From: Sipunculus nudus
Lineage: Eukaryota > Annelida > Sipuncula > Golfingiida > Sipunculidae
Direction: 5' to 3'
Length of the DNA: 64,000 nt
Assembly: GCA_026874595.1 (NCBI GenBank)
Contig: CM049320.1
Coordinates: forward strand, 33,764,214-33,828,213
The number at the start of each line of letters is the position of its first letter. The first letter of the stretch is position 1. The notes beneath the pieces are model-generated. The model was not told where the DNA came from. It worked only from the letters and a program-made list of their open reading frames with translations, and made no database searches. This document shows positions 10,575 through 23,617 of the stretch, in pieces. Position numbers and translations under genes: made by a program.

Positions 10575-12541
10575 ATTTGGATCACATATGGCATTATTAG
10601 ATCCATCAAGTTCAGGGATAAGATGTACAAGTCACTTAAAATAACAAAACCACGTACTCAAGAATATGCCACAAAAGAAAATAAACTTAGGGCACACAAT
10701 GTGATACATAAGAGATTAATACGCTATGCTAAAACCAGGTATTATAAATCACTATTTCATAAGTGCAAAAGTTATATGAGACAAAACTTGGCAAACAATA
10801 AATGATATCATGCAAAGATCGAATTGTAAAAGTTTTCAAGATTATTTCAATATTATTCAAGAGCGTGTGACCAATATATACTCAATTACAAATTATTTTA
10901 ACAAGTAGTTTGGTGAAATAGGTTGTAAGATGGCAGGTAGTATACCTAAAACAAGAAACGTACATTTTACAGATAATCTTGAACAGCGTGGAAGAACGGC
11001 TTTTGTGTTAAAGGCTGTTACAAACACGGCGATTTAAGATACAATACAGTGTTTTCCTACAAAATCATGCTGTGGATATGATGGGTTGTCCACCAAGTTA
11101 TTGAAAGGCTTGAACCAGTCATCAATGAATCGTTAAAAATGATCATTAATCAGTTCTTTTGCACTGGCATAGTCCCTGACAAATTTAAAAATAGCAAAAA
11201 ATACCCCTCTACATCAGAAACAAGATACACATTTTCCAGAAAATTATCGTCCGATTTCAATCTTACCTACAATTTCAACGGTACTTGAGAAAATTGTCTA
11301 TGATCAGCTATGACATATTTTTCGTTAAACCTAACTTGCTGTATTCTAGTTGATATGGCTTTCGAAAGAAATCATTCTCCGGAATATGCAGTACTTGAGG
11401 TCATAGAAAGTATTACTAGCAGCATGGATCACGGTTTTTCACCTCTCGCCTTATTTCTCGATTTGTCAAACGCTTTTGACACACTAGATCATTATATTTT
11501 TATTCAGAAACTAAATTTCACTGTTTAAGTGACACCTTGTTGGCATGGTTCGTAAGTTATCTGAGCAATCGTAAACATTATGTTGAAATTGGTTAAATAA
11601 AATCAAACACACGCTCTCTATCAACTGGTGTGCCTCAAGGATCAGTCTCATGTCTCCTATTATTTATTATATACATTAATTATATTTACAAGTCATATTT
11701 TTTTCTTTCGATTTATTATGTATGAGTCTTGTGAGCCCAGTCACAAGTTTTACTTCAGGAATTAGATAACATATACCAGAAGTTATGTGTAAGTAAACTA
11801 TCTCTGAATATCAATAAAACTGAGTATATTATTATTCACAGCAAAAGAAAAAAGATTGATGAAAATGTAACAAAATTAAAATTTAAGGCTTTAAAAAGAA
11901 AGGACGAATTAACTCGCGATGAACTCGATGAATTTGGGATCAAAATTTAAACAAGAGAGCCTTAAACATTTCTAAATGTATTGGTGTTCTTACTGAGCTT
12001 AAACATTACTTACCCATATATATACTCAAGACTTTATTCAATAGTTTGAGTTTCCCACGACAGAATTACGGTATATTAGCACTGGGGTTTAAAAGCAAAA
12101 TATTTTAAGCTGCATAAAAAGGGCAGCGCGTACGGTGACAAGCAGTAAATTCAATGCTCACTCAGAACCACTTTTTAAGGCACTCGAAACTTTGCGAGTG
12201 GAAGACATTTTTACTCCAAATGTCTAAAAGTTCTATTTTAAATACGTAAATTTACAGTTACCTTTATTTTTCTACAATTTGGAATTAATACCAAGAAATG
12301 AAATGTGCCCGTATACTATAGGAAGGAAATAAATTTTAAACACCGCCAAAACAAGGACGAAATTTGCCGAAAATTTCCCAGGCACATAATTCCTAAAATC
12401 GTAAACGATACCAATGCAATCATTGCTGAAAAGGTATACACTCATAGCCTCCAAGGTTTCTCATCTTATATAAAACAGCATTATATAAAAAAATATCAAA
12501 CCGGATGTCAGATACCTAACTGTTACGATTGCAGTCGCCCT
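10575..12541 (+). pseudogene. Jockey/CR1-type LINE relic, unit A of unit 1
   Basis: Several frames together show the second half of a non-LTR retrotransposon ORF2. In order: W-I-T..IKFRDKMYKSLK..TQEY (linker before RT, 10578-10800); INQFFCTGIVPDKFK (about 11140-11190); a YGFRK-like stretch in a shifted frame; FLDLSNAFDTLDH (RT motif with the first catalytic Asp, 11450-11490); STGVPQGSV (11618-11650); LSLNINKTEYIII (about 11800); SFPRQNYGILALGFKSK (12050-12100); and the tail FSSYIKQHYIKKYQTGCQIP..C..C (to 12541). The YADD catalytic box is gone: 11 bp are missing at 11724/11725 relative to unit B. Many stops and frameshifts; no endonuclease domain seen. Clade is from motif style only. Confidence 0.8.
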
Positions 12542-13239
12542 TAATTAATTATATAATTTTCATATTTAGCATTATCACTTTTTTTAACACAGAATTTATT
12601 AATTGCTAAAGGCTTTTCGTTCTTTTACTCCATAGTATGATAATGTGGTGGTGTCACATCATGATAATATTCTTATTTCTTTTCGTTTTAAATAATATTT
12701 ATTCTCTTTTTCTTAGTTTATGGTTTCTTTTTTTCACAGACCTGATCAATGTAAACATATCATTAGTTATAATCAGCAGATGGAAACCATGTTGCATTGT
12801 ATTTTTATTTATATGGGCATTTATATAAGCTGTTTAATACTGAAGTATGAACAGACTCTCCGCCATGACACGGGTGGCCACTGCGCTAGCAGTGATCCTA
12901 CCTTAGTAGTGGTCTCCTGACAAACAATTCCTTTTGCACCATGAATTTCGTTTGAATATTATATATAAATATCACACATCTGCGTTATGTAAATTCATTT
13001 CTCGTCAAATAAACTGTTCCGAGTTCTGAGTTAAGGTTAGCAACGCTGTGATTCTAAATGCAATCACCCTAACGCTAGCTATACTTTCTCCAAGGTTAAT
13101 CAAGAATTCGATACAAAACCTCCAGTATCATGATAATTATTGCATGGATTACCATGAATCCTGCCTTGAATATCGATCATGGCCAGGTTGGTTAGTTCCC
13201 GAACACTGTTGGCATCACTTGTGAATTTTCTAAATTTGA

Positions 13240-13505
13240 CGATTTCATTTCTGTTTTTGAGACTGTCAAATAACAGCAGTTATGCCAGTTTCGCAGCTGT
13301 GGTTTTATTTTGTGTATCGAAACGTGGTGTGTTTATTGATGATGACTGTTTTTTTTTTCATCTCTAAACACTGCTGCGCCACCTCATTTTTTTCATTTTT
13401 ATGCATTTTGCCGCCTTTATTTTAAGACTGCCAAATTATAGTGATACTATCAGATTCGCAGCTGTGGTTTCGACTAGTGTCTCAAAACTTAATGTGTTTG
13501 TGAAG
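13240..13505. repeat. Two ~110-bp direct repeats in LINE unit A, part of a dispersed family
   Basis: The copies at about 13240-13360 and 13395-13505 share TTCGCAGCTGTGGTTT, gactg(t/c)caaa, and (g/a)a..gtgtgtttat or aatgtgtttgtg. A third, more diverged member is at about 5555-5650. Present in every A and B unit (for example 17910-18170, 32580-32840, 37190-37450, 41855-42115). Confidence 0.5.
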
Positions 13506-13675
13506 GGAAGCTTTAAAAAATGGATGCTCTATAATAATCACCCTGTCTGACCGTTAGTTCATATTTCTGTATATCCGTCAAATACGTTTCCTGATGGTAA
13601 CGGCAGGTTGGATTGATGTATAATGGTTTCAAACTTATATTTGGCCCACCACTTAAGTAAGAACCCTATATTTTC

Positions 13676-13935
13676 GGGGGCCATGAGTTAAAAGGTAAAG
13701 GACAGAGGCCTTACTTCTTAAAAAAGATTGTGGATGCATTTAAAGAAAAAAGTTTCCATCCCAAAATTTCTATCTTCCACATGTGGTTGACTTGCCAAAA
13801 GGGGACTTGATTTTGGGGTCACAAGGTCAAAGGTCACAGAACTTAATCACATGACTCGCATTTGGAAAGTTAAAAATCAAACTGTGTCCCACTTGCAACA
13901 CAGTTTCCAGGGTCTTCTTAGTTATCAAGGCTGTA
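13676..13935. repeat. GGTCACAAGGTCAAAGGTCAC-type dispersed element
   Basis: Contains ccatgagttaaaaggtaaagg, acatgtggttgacttgcc, aaggggacttgatttt and two nearby GGTCA steps. Similar short-period GGTCA stretches are, from general knowledge, common in bivalve intergenic DNA. Recurs in all 4.6-kb units (for example 18345-18600, 33020-33270, 37630-37880, 42290-42545). Confidence 0.45.
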
Positions 13936-14197
13936 GAACATACATTTTCATTGCATCACTAATATCAATTAATATGCCATATTTATATTCGTATAACTGC
14001 CATCATAGATCATTTGAGCAGAAATGAACCACAACTTCTGCAGAAAGGTCACTTAAAGTTACGGTTATTGGGCTATTCATAGTAAACTCGTTAACAGACG
14101 CTCGAATACCTTTATAATTTTTCATGAATTTCCATTGAATTTGCCGCACATGATTTTTTTTTAATTTTTCAGTAATTTTTAATGAAATAAGATATCT

Positions 14198-14241
14198 ACA
14201 CATACATACATATATATACACATATACACACACATATATAA
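14198..14241. repeat. CATATA/CACATA microsatellite
   Basis: Imperfect (CA/TA)n tract in the LINE unit, conserved at about 18860-18902, 33540-33583, 38147-38190 and 42805-42847 with small length differences between A and B types. Confidence 0.7.
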
Positions 14242-14512
14242 TGTCATGCAATACATAGTAAGGAAGATATCTTTTCCTCCTACGATTGAAATGATTAACA
14301 TTGATACAAAAATTAGTGTCTTACAGAAAACTCCTAAATACACAATTCCAATATTTAATTTACCATTCATATTTCAATTATACATTAATATTGTTGCAAC
14401 CGGTCGTGGAAATTACTTACTTTGTTATTTTTCATTGCATTGATAACTTCAATACTTTGTACATATGCAAGGTCCTTTCTCACGCGTGAGACTGATAATC
14501 TTTTTAATATAT

Positions 14513-17500
14513 AGAGAAATTATAGCAAATGTGATGCCACGTGTGACGCCACACTCTTTAATTATCCTTTGGCTTACCAGTAATATAAGATTCATATTCA
14601 CGCACTGCCGATTCTTTAGCTTAGCTGACATAAGTCATCTGATCTGTAGTCATAGCCCTTGTCCGTCCTCCGTCCGTCCGTCCGGCCGACCGTCCGTTAG
14701 ACTGGGACTTTTGAAACCGTTTGACCTACGAATCCAAATTTCTGCAAATAGTTTCTGCAAAATCCGTATTTACTCCGAACAAACCTGAAACTGGCTCACT
14801 GCGACTTCGTTCCATTGGGATAGTAAAGAAAATCTCCATTTCCTAGTAAAAACCAACTCTCCAATATTGAAACCACTGGTGTTAATATATTCATATTTAA
14901 ATTAATCATTCTTGAATTTATTTTCTCTGTATATGCGAGTAATTAAATCAATATTGCGTAAATTGTTGACGTTATGGTCTCAGGCATATTCACTCATATA
15001 CTTAATAATTATTGAAGCTATAGACTTTTCCCCAACTTTTATCACTTTATTTAATCAAGATACCGGAAATCAGATCAGAATGTTGTATTTTTTTAAGTTA
15101 TAAGCATAACTGTAAAATAATTACCATGAATTTTACAAAACTTTGACCATGGCATATTTTTTTAGCTCATATAACTAAAAGTAATCTGAGATATAGCGAT
15201 TATTCTTTGTCCGTCGTCCGTTTCTCCATTCGATTTCAGGGCAAAAATCATTTGGATCACATTTGGCATTATTAGATCCATCAAGTTCAGGGATAAGATG
15301 TACAAGTCACTTAAAATAACAAAACCACGTACTCAAGAATATGCCACAAAGGAAAATAAACATAGGGCACACAATGTGATACATAAGAGATAAATACGCT
15401 ATGCTAAAACCATGTATTATAAATCCCAATTTCATTAGTGCAAAAATGATATGAGGCAAAACGTGGCAAACAATAAATGATATCATGCAAAGATCGAATT
15501 GTAAAAGTTTTCAAGACTATTTCAATATCATTCAAGAGCGTGTGACCAATAAATACTCAATTATATATTATTTTAACAAGTAGTTTGGTGAAATAGGTTG
15601 TAAGAAGGCAGGTAGGATACCTAAAACAGGAGACGTACATTTTACAGATAATCTTGAATAGCGTGGAACAACGGCTTTTGTGTTAAAGGCTGTTACAAAC
15701 ACGGCGATTTGAGATACAATACAGTGTTTTCCTACAAAATCAAGCTGTGGATATGATGAGTTGTCCACCAAGTTATTAAAAGGCTTGAACCAGTCATCAA
15801 TGAATCGTTAAAAATTATCATTAATCAGTTCTTTTGCACTGGCATAGTCCCTGACAAATTTAAAAATAGCAAGAAATACCCCTCTACATCAGAAACAAGA
15901 TACACATTTTCCAGAAAATTATCGTCCGATTTCAATCTTACCTACAATTTCAAAGGTACTTGAGAAAATTGTCTATGATCAGCTAAAACATATTTTTTTT
16001 GTTAAACCTAACTTGCTGTATTCTAGTCAATATGGCTTTCGAAAGAAATCATTCTCCGGAATATGCAGTACTTGAGGTCATAGAAATTATTACTAGCAGC
16101 ATGGATCACGGTTTTTCACCTCTCGCCTTATTTCTCGATTTGTCAAACGCTTTTGACACACTAGATCAAATTATTTTTATTCAGAAACTTAATTTTACTG
16201 TTTAAGTGGCACCTTGTTGGCATGGTTCGTAAGTTATCGGAGCAATCGTAAACATTATGTTGAAATTGGTTAAATAAAATCAAACACACGCTCTCTATCA
16301 ACTGGTGTGCCTCAAGGATCAGACTCGTGTCTCCTATTATTTATTATATACATTAATGATATCTACGAGTCATCTTTTTTCTTTCGATTCATTATTTATG
16401 CTGATGATTAGAGTCTTGTGAGCCCAGTCATAAGTTTTACTTCAGGAATTATATAACATATACCAGAAGTTATGTGTAAGTTAACCATCTCTGAATATCA
16501 ATAAAACTGAGTATATTATTATTCACAGAAAAAGGAAAAAGATTGATGAAAATGTAACAAAATTAAAATTAAAGGCTTTAGAAAGAAAGGACGAATTAAC
16601 TCTCGATGAACTCGATGAATTTGGGATCAAAATTTAAACAAGATAGCCTTAAACATTTCTAAATGTATTGCTGTTACTTACCCGTATATATACTCAAGAC
16701 TTTATTCAATAGTTTGGCTTTCCCACGACAGAATTACGGTATATTAGCACTGGGGTTTAAAAGCAAAAATATTTTAAGCTGCATAAAAAGGGCAGCGCGT
16801 ACGGTGACAAGCAGTAAATTCAATGCTCACTCAGAACCACTTTTCAAGGCACTCGAAACTTTGCGAGTGGAAGACATTTTTACTCTAAATGTCTAAAAGT
16901 TCTATTTTAAATACGTAAATTTAGAGTTACCTTTATTTTTCTACAATTTGGAATTAATACCAAGAAATGAAATGTGCCCGTATACTATAGGAAGGAAATA
17001 AATTTTAAGCACCGCCAAAACAAGGACGAAATTTGCCGAAAATTTCCCAGGCACATAATTCCTAAAATCGTAAACGATACCAATGCAATCATTGCTGAAA
17101 CGGTATACACTCATAGCCTCCAAGGTTTCTCATCTTATATAAAACAGCATTATATAAAAAAATGTCAAACCGGATGTCAGATACCTAACTGTTACGATTG
17201 CAGTCGCCCTTATTTAATATATAATTTTCATATTTAGCATTATCACTCTTTTTATCACAGAATTTATTAATTGCTAAAGGCTTTTCGATCTTTTACTCCA
17301 TAGTATGATAATGTGGAGGTGTCACATCATGATAATATTCTTATTTCTTTTCGTTTTAAATAATATTTATTCTCTTTTTCTTAGTTTATGGTTTCTTTTT
17401 TTCACAGGCCTGATCAATGTAAACATATCATTAGTTATAGTCAGCAGATGGAAACCATGTTGCATTGTATTTTTATTTAAATGGGCATTTATATAAGCTG

Positions 17501-19160
17501 TTTAATACTGAAGTATGAACAGACTCTCCGCCATGACACGGGTGGCCACTGCGCTAGCAGTGATCCTACCTTAGTAGTGGTCTCCTGACAAACAATTCTT
17601 TTTGCACCATGAATTTCGTTTGAATATTATATATGAATATCACACATCTGCGTTATGTAAATTCATTTCTCGTCAAATAACTGTTCCGAGTTCTGAGTTA
17701 AGGTTAGCAACGCTGTGATTCTAAATGCAATCACCCTAACGCTAGCTATACTATCTCCAAGGATAATCAAGAATTCGATACAAAACCTCCAGTATCATGA
17801 TAATTATTGCATGGATTACCATGAATCCTACCTTGAATATTGACCATGGCCAGGTTGGTTAGTTCCCGAAATCTGTTGGCACCACCTGTGAGTTTTCTAA
17901 ATTTGACGATTTCATTTCTGTTTTTGAGACTGTCAAATAACAGCAGTTATGCCAGTTTCGCAGCTGTGGTTTTATTTTGTGTATCGAAACGTGGTGTGTT
18001 TATTGATGATGACTTTTTTCATTTCTAAACACTGCTGCGCCACCTCATTTTTTTTCATTTTTATGCATTTTGCCGCCTTTATTTTAAGACTGCCAAAATA
18101 ACGTGATACTATCAGATTCGCAGCTGTGGTTTCGACTAGTGTCTCAAAACTTAATGTGTTTGTGAAGGGAAGCTTTAAAAAGTGGATGCTCTATAATAAT
18201 CACCCTGTCTGACCGTTAGTTCATATTTCTGTATATCCGTCAAATATGTTTCCTGATGTTAACGGCAGGTTGGATTGATATATAATGGTTTCAAACTTAT
18301 ATATGGCCCACCACTTAAGTAAGAACCCTATTTTTTTCGGGGGCCATGAGTTAAAAGGTAAAGGACAGAGGCCTTACTTCTTTAAAAAGATTTTGGACGC
18401 ATTTTAAGAAAAAACTCCACATCCCAAAATTTCTATCTTCCACATGTGGTTGACTTGCCAAAAGGGGACTTGATTTTTGGGTCACAAGGTCAAAGGTCAC
18501 AGAACTTAATCACATGACTCGCATTTTGAAAAGTTAAAAGTCAAACTGTGTCCCACTTGCAACACAGTTTCCAGAGTCTTCTTAGTTATCAAGGCTGTAG
18601 AACAAACATTTTCGTTGCATCACCAATATCAATTAATATGCCATATCTATATTTGTATAACTGCCATCATAGAACATTTGAGCAGAAATGAACCACAACT
18701 TCTGCAGACAGGTCACTTAAAGTTACGGTTATTGGGCTATTCATAGTAAACTCGTAAACAGACGCTCGAATACCTTTATAATTTTTTCATGAATTTCCAT
18801 GGAATTTGCCGCACATGATTTTTTTTTAATTTTTCAGTAATTTTTAATGAAATAAATTATCTACACATACATACATATATACACACATATACACACATAT
18901 ATAATGTCATGCAATACATAGTAAGGAAGATATCTTTTCCTCCTACGACTGAAATGATTAACATTAATACAAAAATTAGTGTCCTACAGAAAACTCCTAA
19001 ATACACAATTCCAATATTTAATTTACCATTCATATTTCAATTATACATTAATATTGTTCCAACCGGTCGTGGAAATTACTTACTTTGTTATTTTTCATTG
19101 CATTGATAACTTCGATACTTTGTACATATGCAAGGTCCTTTCTTACGCCTGAGAATGATA
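14513..19160. repeat. 4.6-kb LINE-bearing unit B (unit 1)
   Basis: Same order of parts as A, with B-specific differences throughout (for example gtttgacctacgaatccaaatttc against gttggacctacgaatccaaaatgc). It also has an extra ~70-bp stretch around 14935-15015 (atcaatattgcgtaaattgttgacg). It ends at gcctgagaatgata, beyond which the array stops. Confidence 0.85.
15250..17237 (+). pseudogene. Jockey/CR1-type LINE relic, unit B of unit 1
   Basis: Same segments as in unit A. Here YADD is kept (tat gct gat gat, 16397-16408) but a TAG follows at once. FLDLSNAFDTLDQ carries Gln where A has His. The stretch YLPVYILKTLF..SFKALETLRVEDIF (16663-16896) is open in one frame, whereas it is broken by a 1-bp loss in A. 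The first linker segment has an early stop (gagataaatac). Non-functional, but the better copy of the RT core. Confidence 0.8.
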
Positions 19161-19228
19161 CAAAAATTTGTTTTTGCTTGCGTAAATGAATAGGGGATTC
19201 TTAATATTCCTCATGAATAATTAATCAG

Positions 19229-21263
19229 CTAGCGAAAGCGAGGCTACCTGGGAATAACAGGGAGCACGTGCTCACTCACCATGGCTATGTACAGCAACAC
19301 AGACCTGTCAGTTGTTCCATTTATCCACTTCAAATTTGTGGATGCTTACAAACAAATTTTGTTAAAAGCATTTGGAAATAAGTATAAATCCAAAGGAATC
19401 TGCTGCTATGAGCACAATGTGAACCCGCCTTGTAAGGGAGGTACTTTCCAGTGACTCTTAACATAATAAAGTTAAAGACCCTTGGGCTCACATCTACTTG
19501 GCTCTACGGTCTATGCTAGTTATGAATCAAACCACAGGATGCCAATTATTGCCCGAGGTCAATTAAAATATATAGATATACATGTGTCGGGCACAGGTGC
19601 TGACTGATACACATTCCAGACGGCACAGAATGAGGTGGTCTATGCATGGTTCCTCTGATTGTGTACATTAATACTAAGTTTCTTGTTTCATGTACAGTAG
19701 GCACCGAGAGACACACACACCAAAACACTTTCGGCAGTACGCTGCTTATACTGCCATTATGAAGTCATTAACTTAATAAAGACTTATAAAGCATAAATGA
19801 AACATGTCTGCCTCTGTGATTGTTAAAAGTGTTCTGAAATGAAATTATGAAATGTTTTCTATTCACAAGCCTATTAAAAATATAGATGTAGGTATGCTGT
19901 ATCTGGCACCAATAGAAAATACACTGTATTTTTAGTGGCATAACCAACACATAGCTGTCAAGTGAAACACTATGTCACAAGTCATTTAAAAAAAATATAT
20001 CGCTCCTCATTAGATAGTGATATGGTGAGTTCTTGGGCTCGGCAAGGATTATATTAGTGCATGGGCAGAAACAGAATTTTATAAATGACACCTTTTTCCC
20101 GCAAGACTTTACATAATTTGAGAAAAAAATATAAAAATATGTAAGGTATGAATTATGGAATAATATATATTCATTTTAATTAATGCTCAACACTTCACCA
20201 GCTCCACACCTTTTAACTCAGGTTAGTTCCTTCAAAATTCTTTATAAATCGAATATGAAAAGTAATGTGTCATATACTAAAACTTCATATTTGTTATGAA
20301 AAAAGAGTTAAAATATACTGACGGCGTGTCCTACAGCTGTGTGACATAAACTGCATTGACAAACAATGGAAACGGTGACACAAGAATAGTGTAAGCATGA
20401 GTTAAATATTCTTTAAATTGCAGTGGGTCTAGGCTGGTCATGTGGGGATATATCTATAATTGTTTCGCAACCATGTAATTTAAGGGCCTTAAAGATATCC
20501 ACAGATGCCATCTTAGAGGGCCTCAAGTAAAAATGAGATAAAATGATGACATTAAGTTTTGGTAATATGAAATGTAAGCCCCTTCAACCAATTGAGACAT
20601 ACCAATGTATCTATTATCTATAAACCAGTAAGGGGATCAATGCTTGGCTGGTAAAAACTATATGCAGATCTTTGCTAAATGTCACCATCAAGTTAAATAT
20701 GTTGGTAGTCTTCTATCATTATTTATTTATGTTATTTATTTATTTTAATAAAGTACAATTAATTGCATGTGTATGGACACAGATTTTGTGAAACAGCACA
20801 GTATTTTAAAATATCTTGACACGTACATAATAAAGGTAAGGCAAAACCAAATGAGGGCATGGACCATGTAAAAATGATATTTTAATATGTGCCTTTATAA
20901 ATTGATACAGATCATTAAAAATCATTGTTCTATAATGGTTGTTCATTTACTTAATTCTATGAACAAATATAACAAACAGCAGACCAAACCAGGAACATAT
21001 GAACACACAATCACAAAGAGTCCCTCGTCCAGATGTATGAATTAATTAGTAATTTCCACTGTTTCTTTCTACCTGGATCACTTATGAAAAAAAATGAAAA
21101 ATCAAATCTGATGTCCAATTAGTAAATGAGTAGCATGAAGGAACAGAATTGGCTGTGACACGACCTGCCTTGCTGAGCTAAACTGTATCAGCACATGTGT
21201 TACTGCTGTGACAAGTGAGCACGTGTCTTTGTTATTCCCCATTGGCCTCGCTTTGGCCTCTAG
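19229..21263. mobile_element. ~2.0-kb inverted-repeat element (complete copy), spans the unit 1/unit 2 join
   Basis: The left end starts CTAGCGAAAGCGAGG and the right end finishes CCTCGCTTTGGCCTCTAG. The arms share AAAGCGAGGC, GGGAATAACA and CACGTGCTCACT in the same order and spacing over about 50 bp, with weaker similarity to about 75 bp. Total length is 2035 bp. No target duplication is clear beyond the CTAG at each end, which could itself be a 4-bp duplication. There is no transposase-like frame inside. Superfamily not assigned. Confidence 0.55.
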
Positions 21264-22431
21264 TATGTGTGGCATGCATAGAATTTGAGTCCCCTATGTT
21301 GTATTTACATAAGAGGAAAAACCAAATAATGTTATCTTTAAATAGGGAATTACCAAGAAGTACATTATTTTCACACAATGCCTCAAGACAAAGATACTAT
21401 AAGATTCTTGTCAAATACGTTGGACAATATCACATAACCAGTATAAGTATTATACTGTTTCTGTGTTTTTTTTTACATAAATGTACACTTATCATTATAT
21501 ATTTAACCCCATTTCATTAATCAGTAGATATTTACTGATATATCTTGCATCAATTTATATTGCAAATATTTTGATTTTGAAGCAATGCATATTTAAAAAG
21601 GAAGTAAAATATTCTGCCCGAATCTATCATATCAGTGTTTTCACAATATTTTGATATCCTTGGTGTTCTGCGTTTAACTTGTGAAATTGCCACAATTCAC
21701 TAAACAATCGTTTAGAATTACACAAATTAATTGGCACACTCCATCCCTTCTCTGGTATATAGTTCATTTTAGGAATCTTTAGATACGTCGAAGTAAGTGA
21801 TATCCCTCTTTTTACATGCAAGTTTCACCCTTTCAACAACAGCTCTCCATCTCAGATATTCTAGCTGTTTAACACCTTAAATTTGCCATATATTGAAAGA
21901 AATTGTTTTCCCATTGATGTAAACAAAAGCTTTTACATAATCATCCTGATTACAGACTTTTACTGAAATATTCAACACTTTCGGTGCCAATATTACTATT
22001 AAACCATACAATTTGATCATATATTGGTTGGTGCACATGATGATCTGGGATAGCTTTCTTGCTGATATAAGACTAGAGGTGCACGTACCCCTTTCGCTCT
22101 AGTCCTCTGAAGCGTTACTGGCCAAGTCCGACCTGTGAAGGAAAAAGCTTAATATGTAGTCTCGTGATTTTTTTTAAACAAGGACATGGCGCTGTCGCCG
22201 ATTGTAAAACCTAACTGAAATAAGTGACCTCTGAGTTGGCCCATGCTTTCGTCGTATTGTGGTTTCATGATATTGTAAATGATCAATATAATACTTGTAT
22301 TATTTTGGACATTTTGTTTGTAACATCACTCAACCAAGACACTAATGAACACGTTCCTGTGGCCATTTTGCTAACTTTCATTTAATGCTTTTGACCAAAA
22401 TTATTATATTAATATTATATATTTTTTTCAG

Positions 22432-22530
22432 GGTAGAGACACACCACTGCACTTGGCGGTCAAATGGAATGACTTGTCATTGGTAAAAATGCTTCTAGAT
22501 GCTGATGCAGATGTGAATGCGAAAGACAAA
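22432..22530 (+). CDS. Ankyrin-repeat exon type 1 (unit 2)
   Basis: Same sequence as the unit 1 exon at 3090, with the same acceptor (tttttttcag) and donor (gtgagt). It lies about 13.7 kb downstream of unit 1 exon 2, so the intervening intron would contain the unit 1 LINE array. Frame and phase allow it to extend the repeat series. Confidence 0.85.
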
Positions 22531-23115
22531 GTGAGTAATTGTCATTTCAAAAACATTTGAGCTACTTTAAAGCAAACCTGATCCCATGTCCCAAAACCCT
22601 ATACCGAGTTCTGAACTTTGCTTATCAAAAGTTTTATGGTAATTAGCCAAATTAACTTTTTTACTTTATTCCAATTCCAACCACAATCACCTTGTTTATT
22701 ATTCTTGATCATGGAGAGTCATTAAATTCTAAACAAACGAAACGGCATTACTGTATGTTTACTTTCTCATAATTTTATCTCATTTTTTAGTAAAATTATT
22801 ATTTGCACGTCTTGCATTTTACCCGACATTTTACCTGTGGCTTTTTTAATTGGTATCGTTCGTTATTAGGTCATCACATAAAAAAACATGACTTGGTTGT
22901 GTACTGCAGTGAAACTTGGTGTTAACAAACAGTTTAAAAACTGTGACAATTAAATGAAATGCTTAATCGTGCTGTGATATACTGTAACAACACGTCTTAA
23001 TCGAAATGATATGTATTTTACACAAAAGAGATAGAGTGATATAAATATTAAACAATACAATATCGACAATAATAAATTGTAGCAATATCTTCATGGAATT
23101 AAGGAATTAGTAATA

Positions 23116-23617
23116 TTACAATGAAAGTGTCACGTTTCTGCTACCTGGATCATTTACAGCAGGATATGATACATTCTCGTACGTTTGCACAAACCTATCT
23201 GTTCTTCCTTTGGAGAATGGATGATATGGAACCCTTAAAATATGTTTCATGGCATTACGTTGTATAAAGCTTTGAAAGGTGCCTGCGTTAAACCGTGGCC
23301 AACTTTTAGACAAAACCTTGCGCTACACCAATCGAGCAAATACACTTCTAAGATTTTGTATTGTCTAGTCAGGTGTTGATGTTTTGTGGAAAAGGGACTC
23401 TTTATAGCTACTTCAGTAATAACCAAAAACCTGTTGTCAATGAACGGACCCGTGAGGTCTGTATGCATCATATGACAGGGTGTTTCAGGAAACCCCCTAG
23501 GATGAAATAGTAAAAGCTGACATTTTTTGCAGTCGTTGACAACACACACATTCCTTACTTTATCTTCAATGTTATGTTCTTTTACGCCACCAAATATAGC
23601 GCCTTGTCGCCAGTGTC
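23116..23617 (-). pseudogene. Ty3/Gypsy-type integrase fragment (unit 2)
   Basis: Carried along by the macro-unit duplication; same frames, same lost catalytic residues and same frame break as the copy at 3774-4275. Confidence 0.7.

Larger units (their letters stand above)
9909..14512. repeat. 4.6-kb LINE-bearing unit A (unit 1)
   Basis: Defined by recurrence of agagaaattat.gcaaatgtgatgccacgtgtga at 9909 and 14513 (4604 bp). In order it holds: the CGTCCGTCC repeat shared with blocks P, an AGCTCATCTGA..GAGCTATAGCGAT element (10488-10560), the LINE relic, an AT-rich stretch (12545-13020), two ~110-bp direct repeats (about 13240-13360 and 13395-13505), a GGTCACAAGGTCAAAGGTCAC element (about 13676-13935), and a CATATA microsatellite (14198-14241). 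Confidence 0.85.
1..19342. repeat. Macro-unit 1 of a 19.3-kb tandem duplication
   Basis: The sequence at position 1 recurs at 19343 and again at 43287. Landmarks throughout 1-10340 recur in unit 2 at a constant offset of 19342, with no length change seen until a T7-to-T8 change (10482-10488 versus 29824-29831). The unit holds two ankyrin exons and two 4.6-kb LINE units (A, B). Because the array is tandem, the border at 1/19343 is set only by where the window starts. The repetition is seen directly; duplication of a genomic segment is the natural reading, but false duplication in the assembly is possible. Confidence 0.95.

Noticed and set aside
9909-19160. Regular repeats as a CRISPR or satellite array
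   Set aside because: The repeats are 4.6-kb LINE-bearing units in a eukaryotic intron; there are no short regular spacers, and two or three units do not make a satellite.
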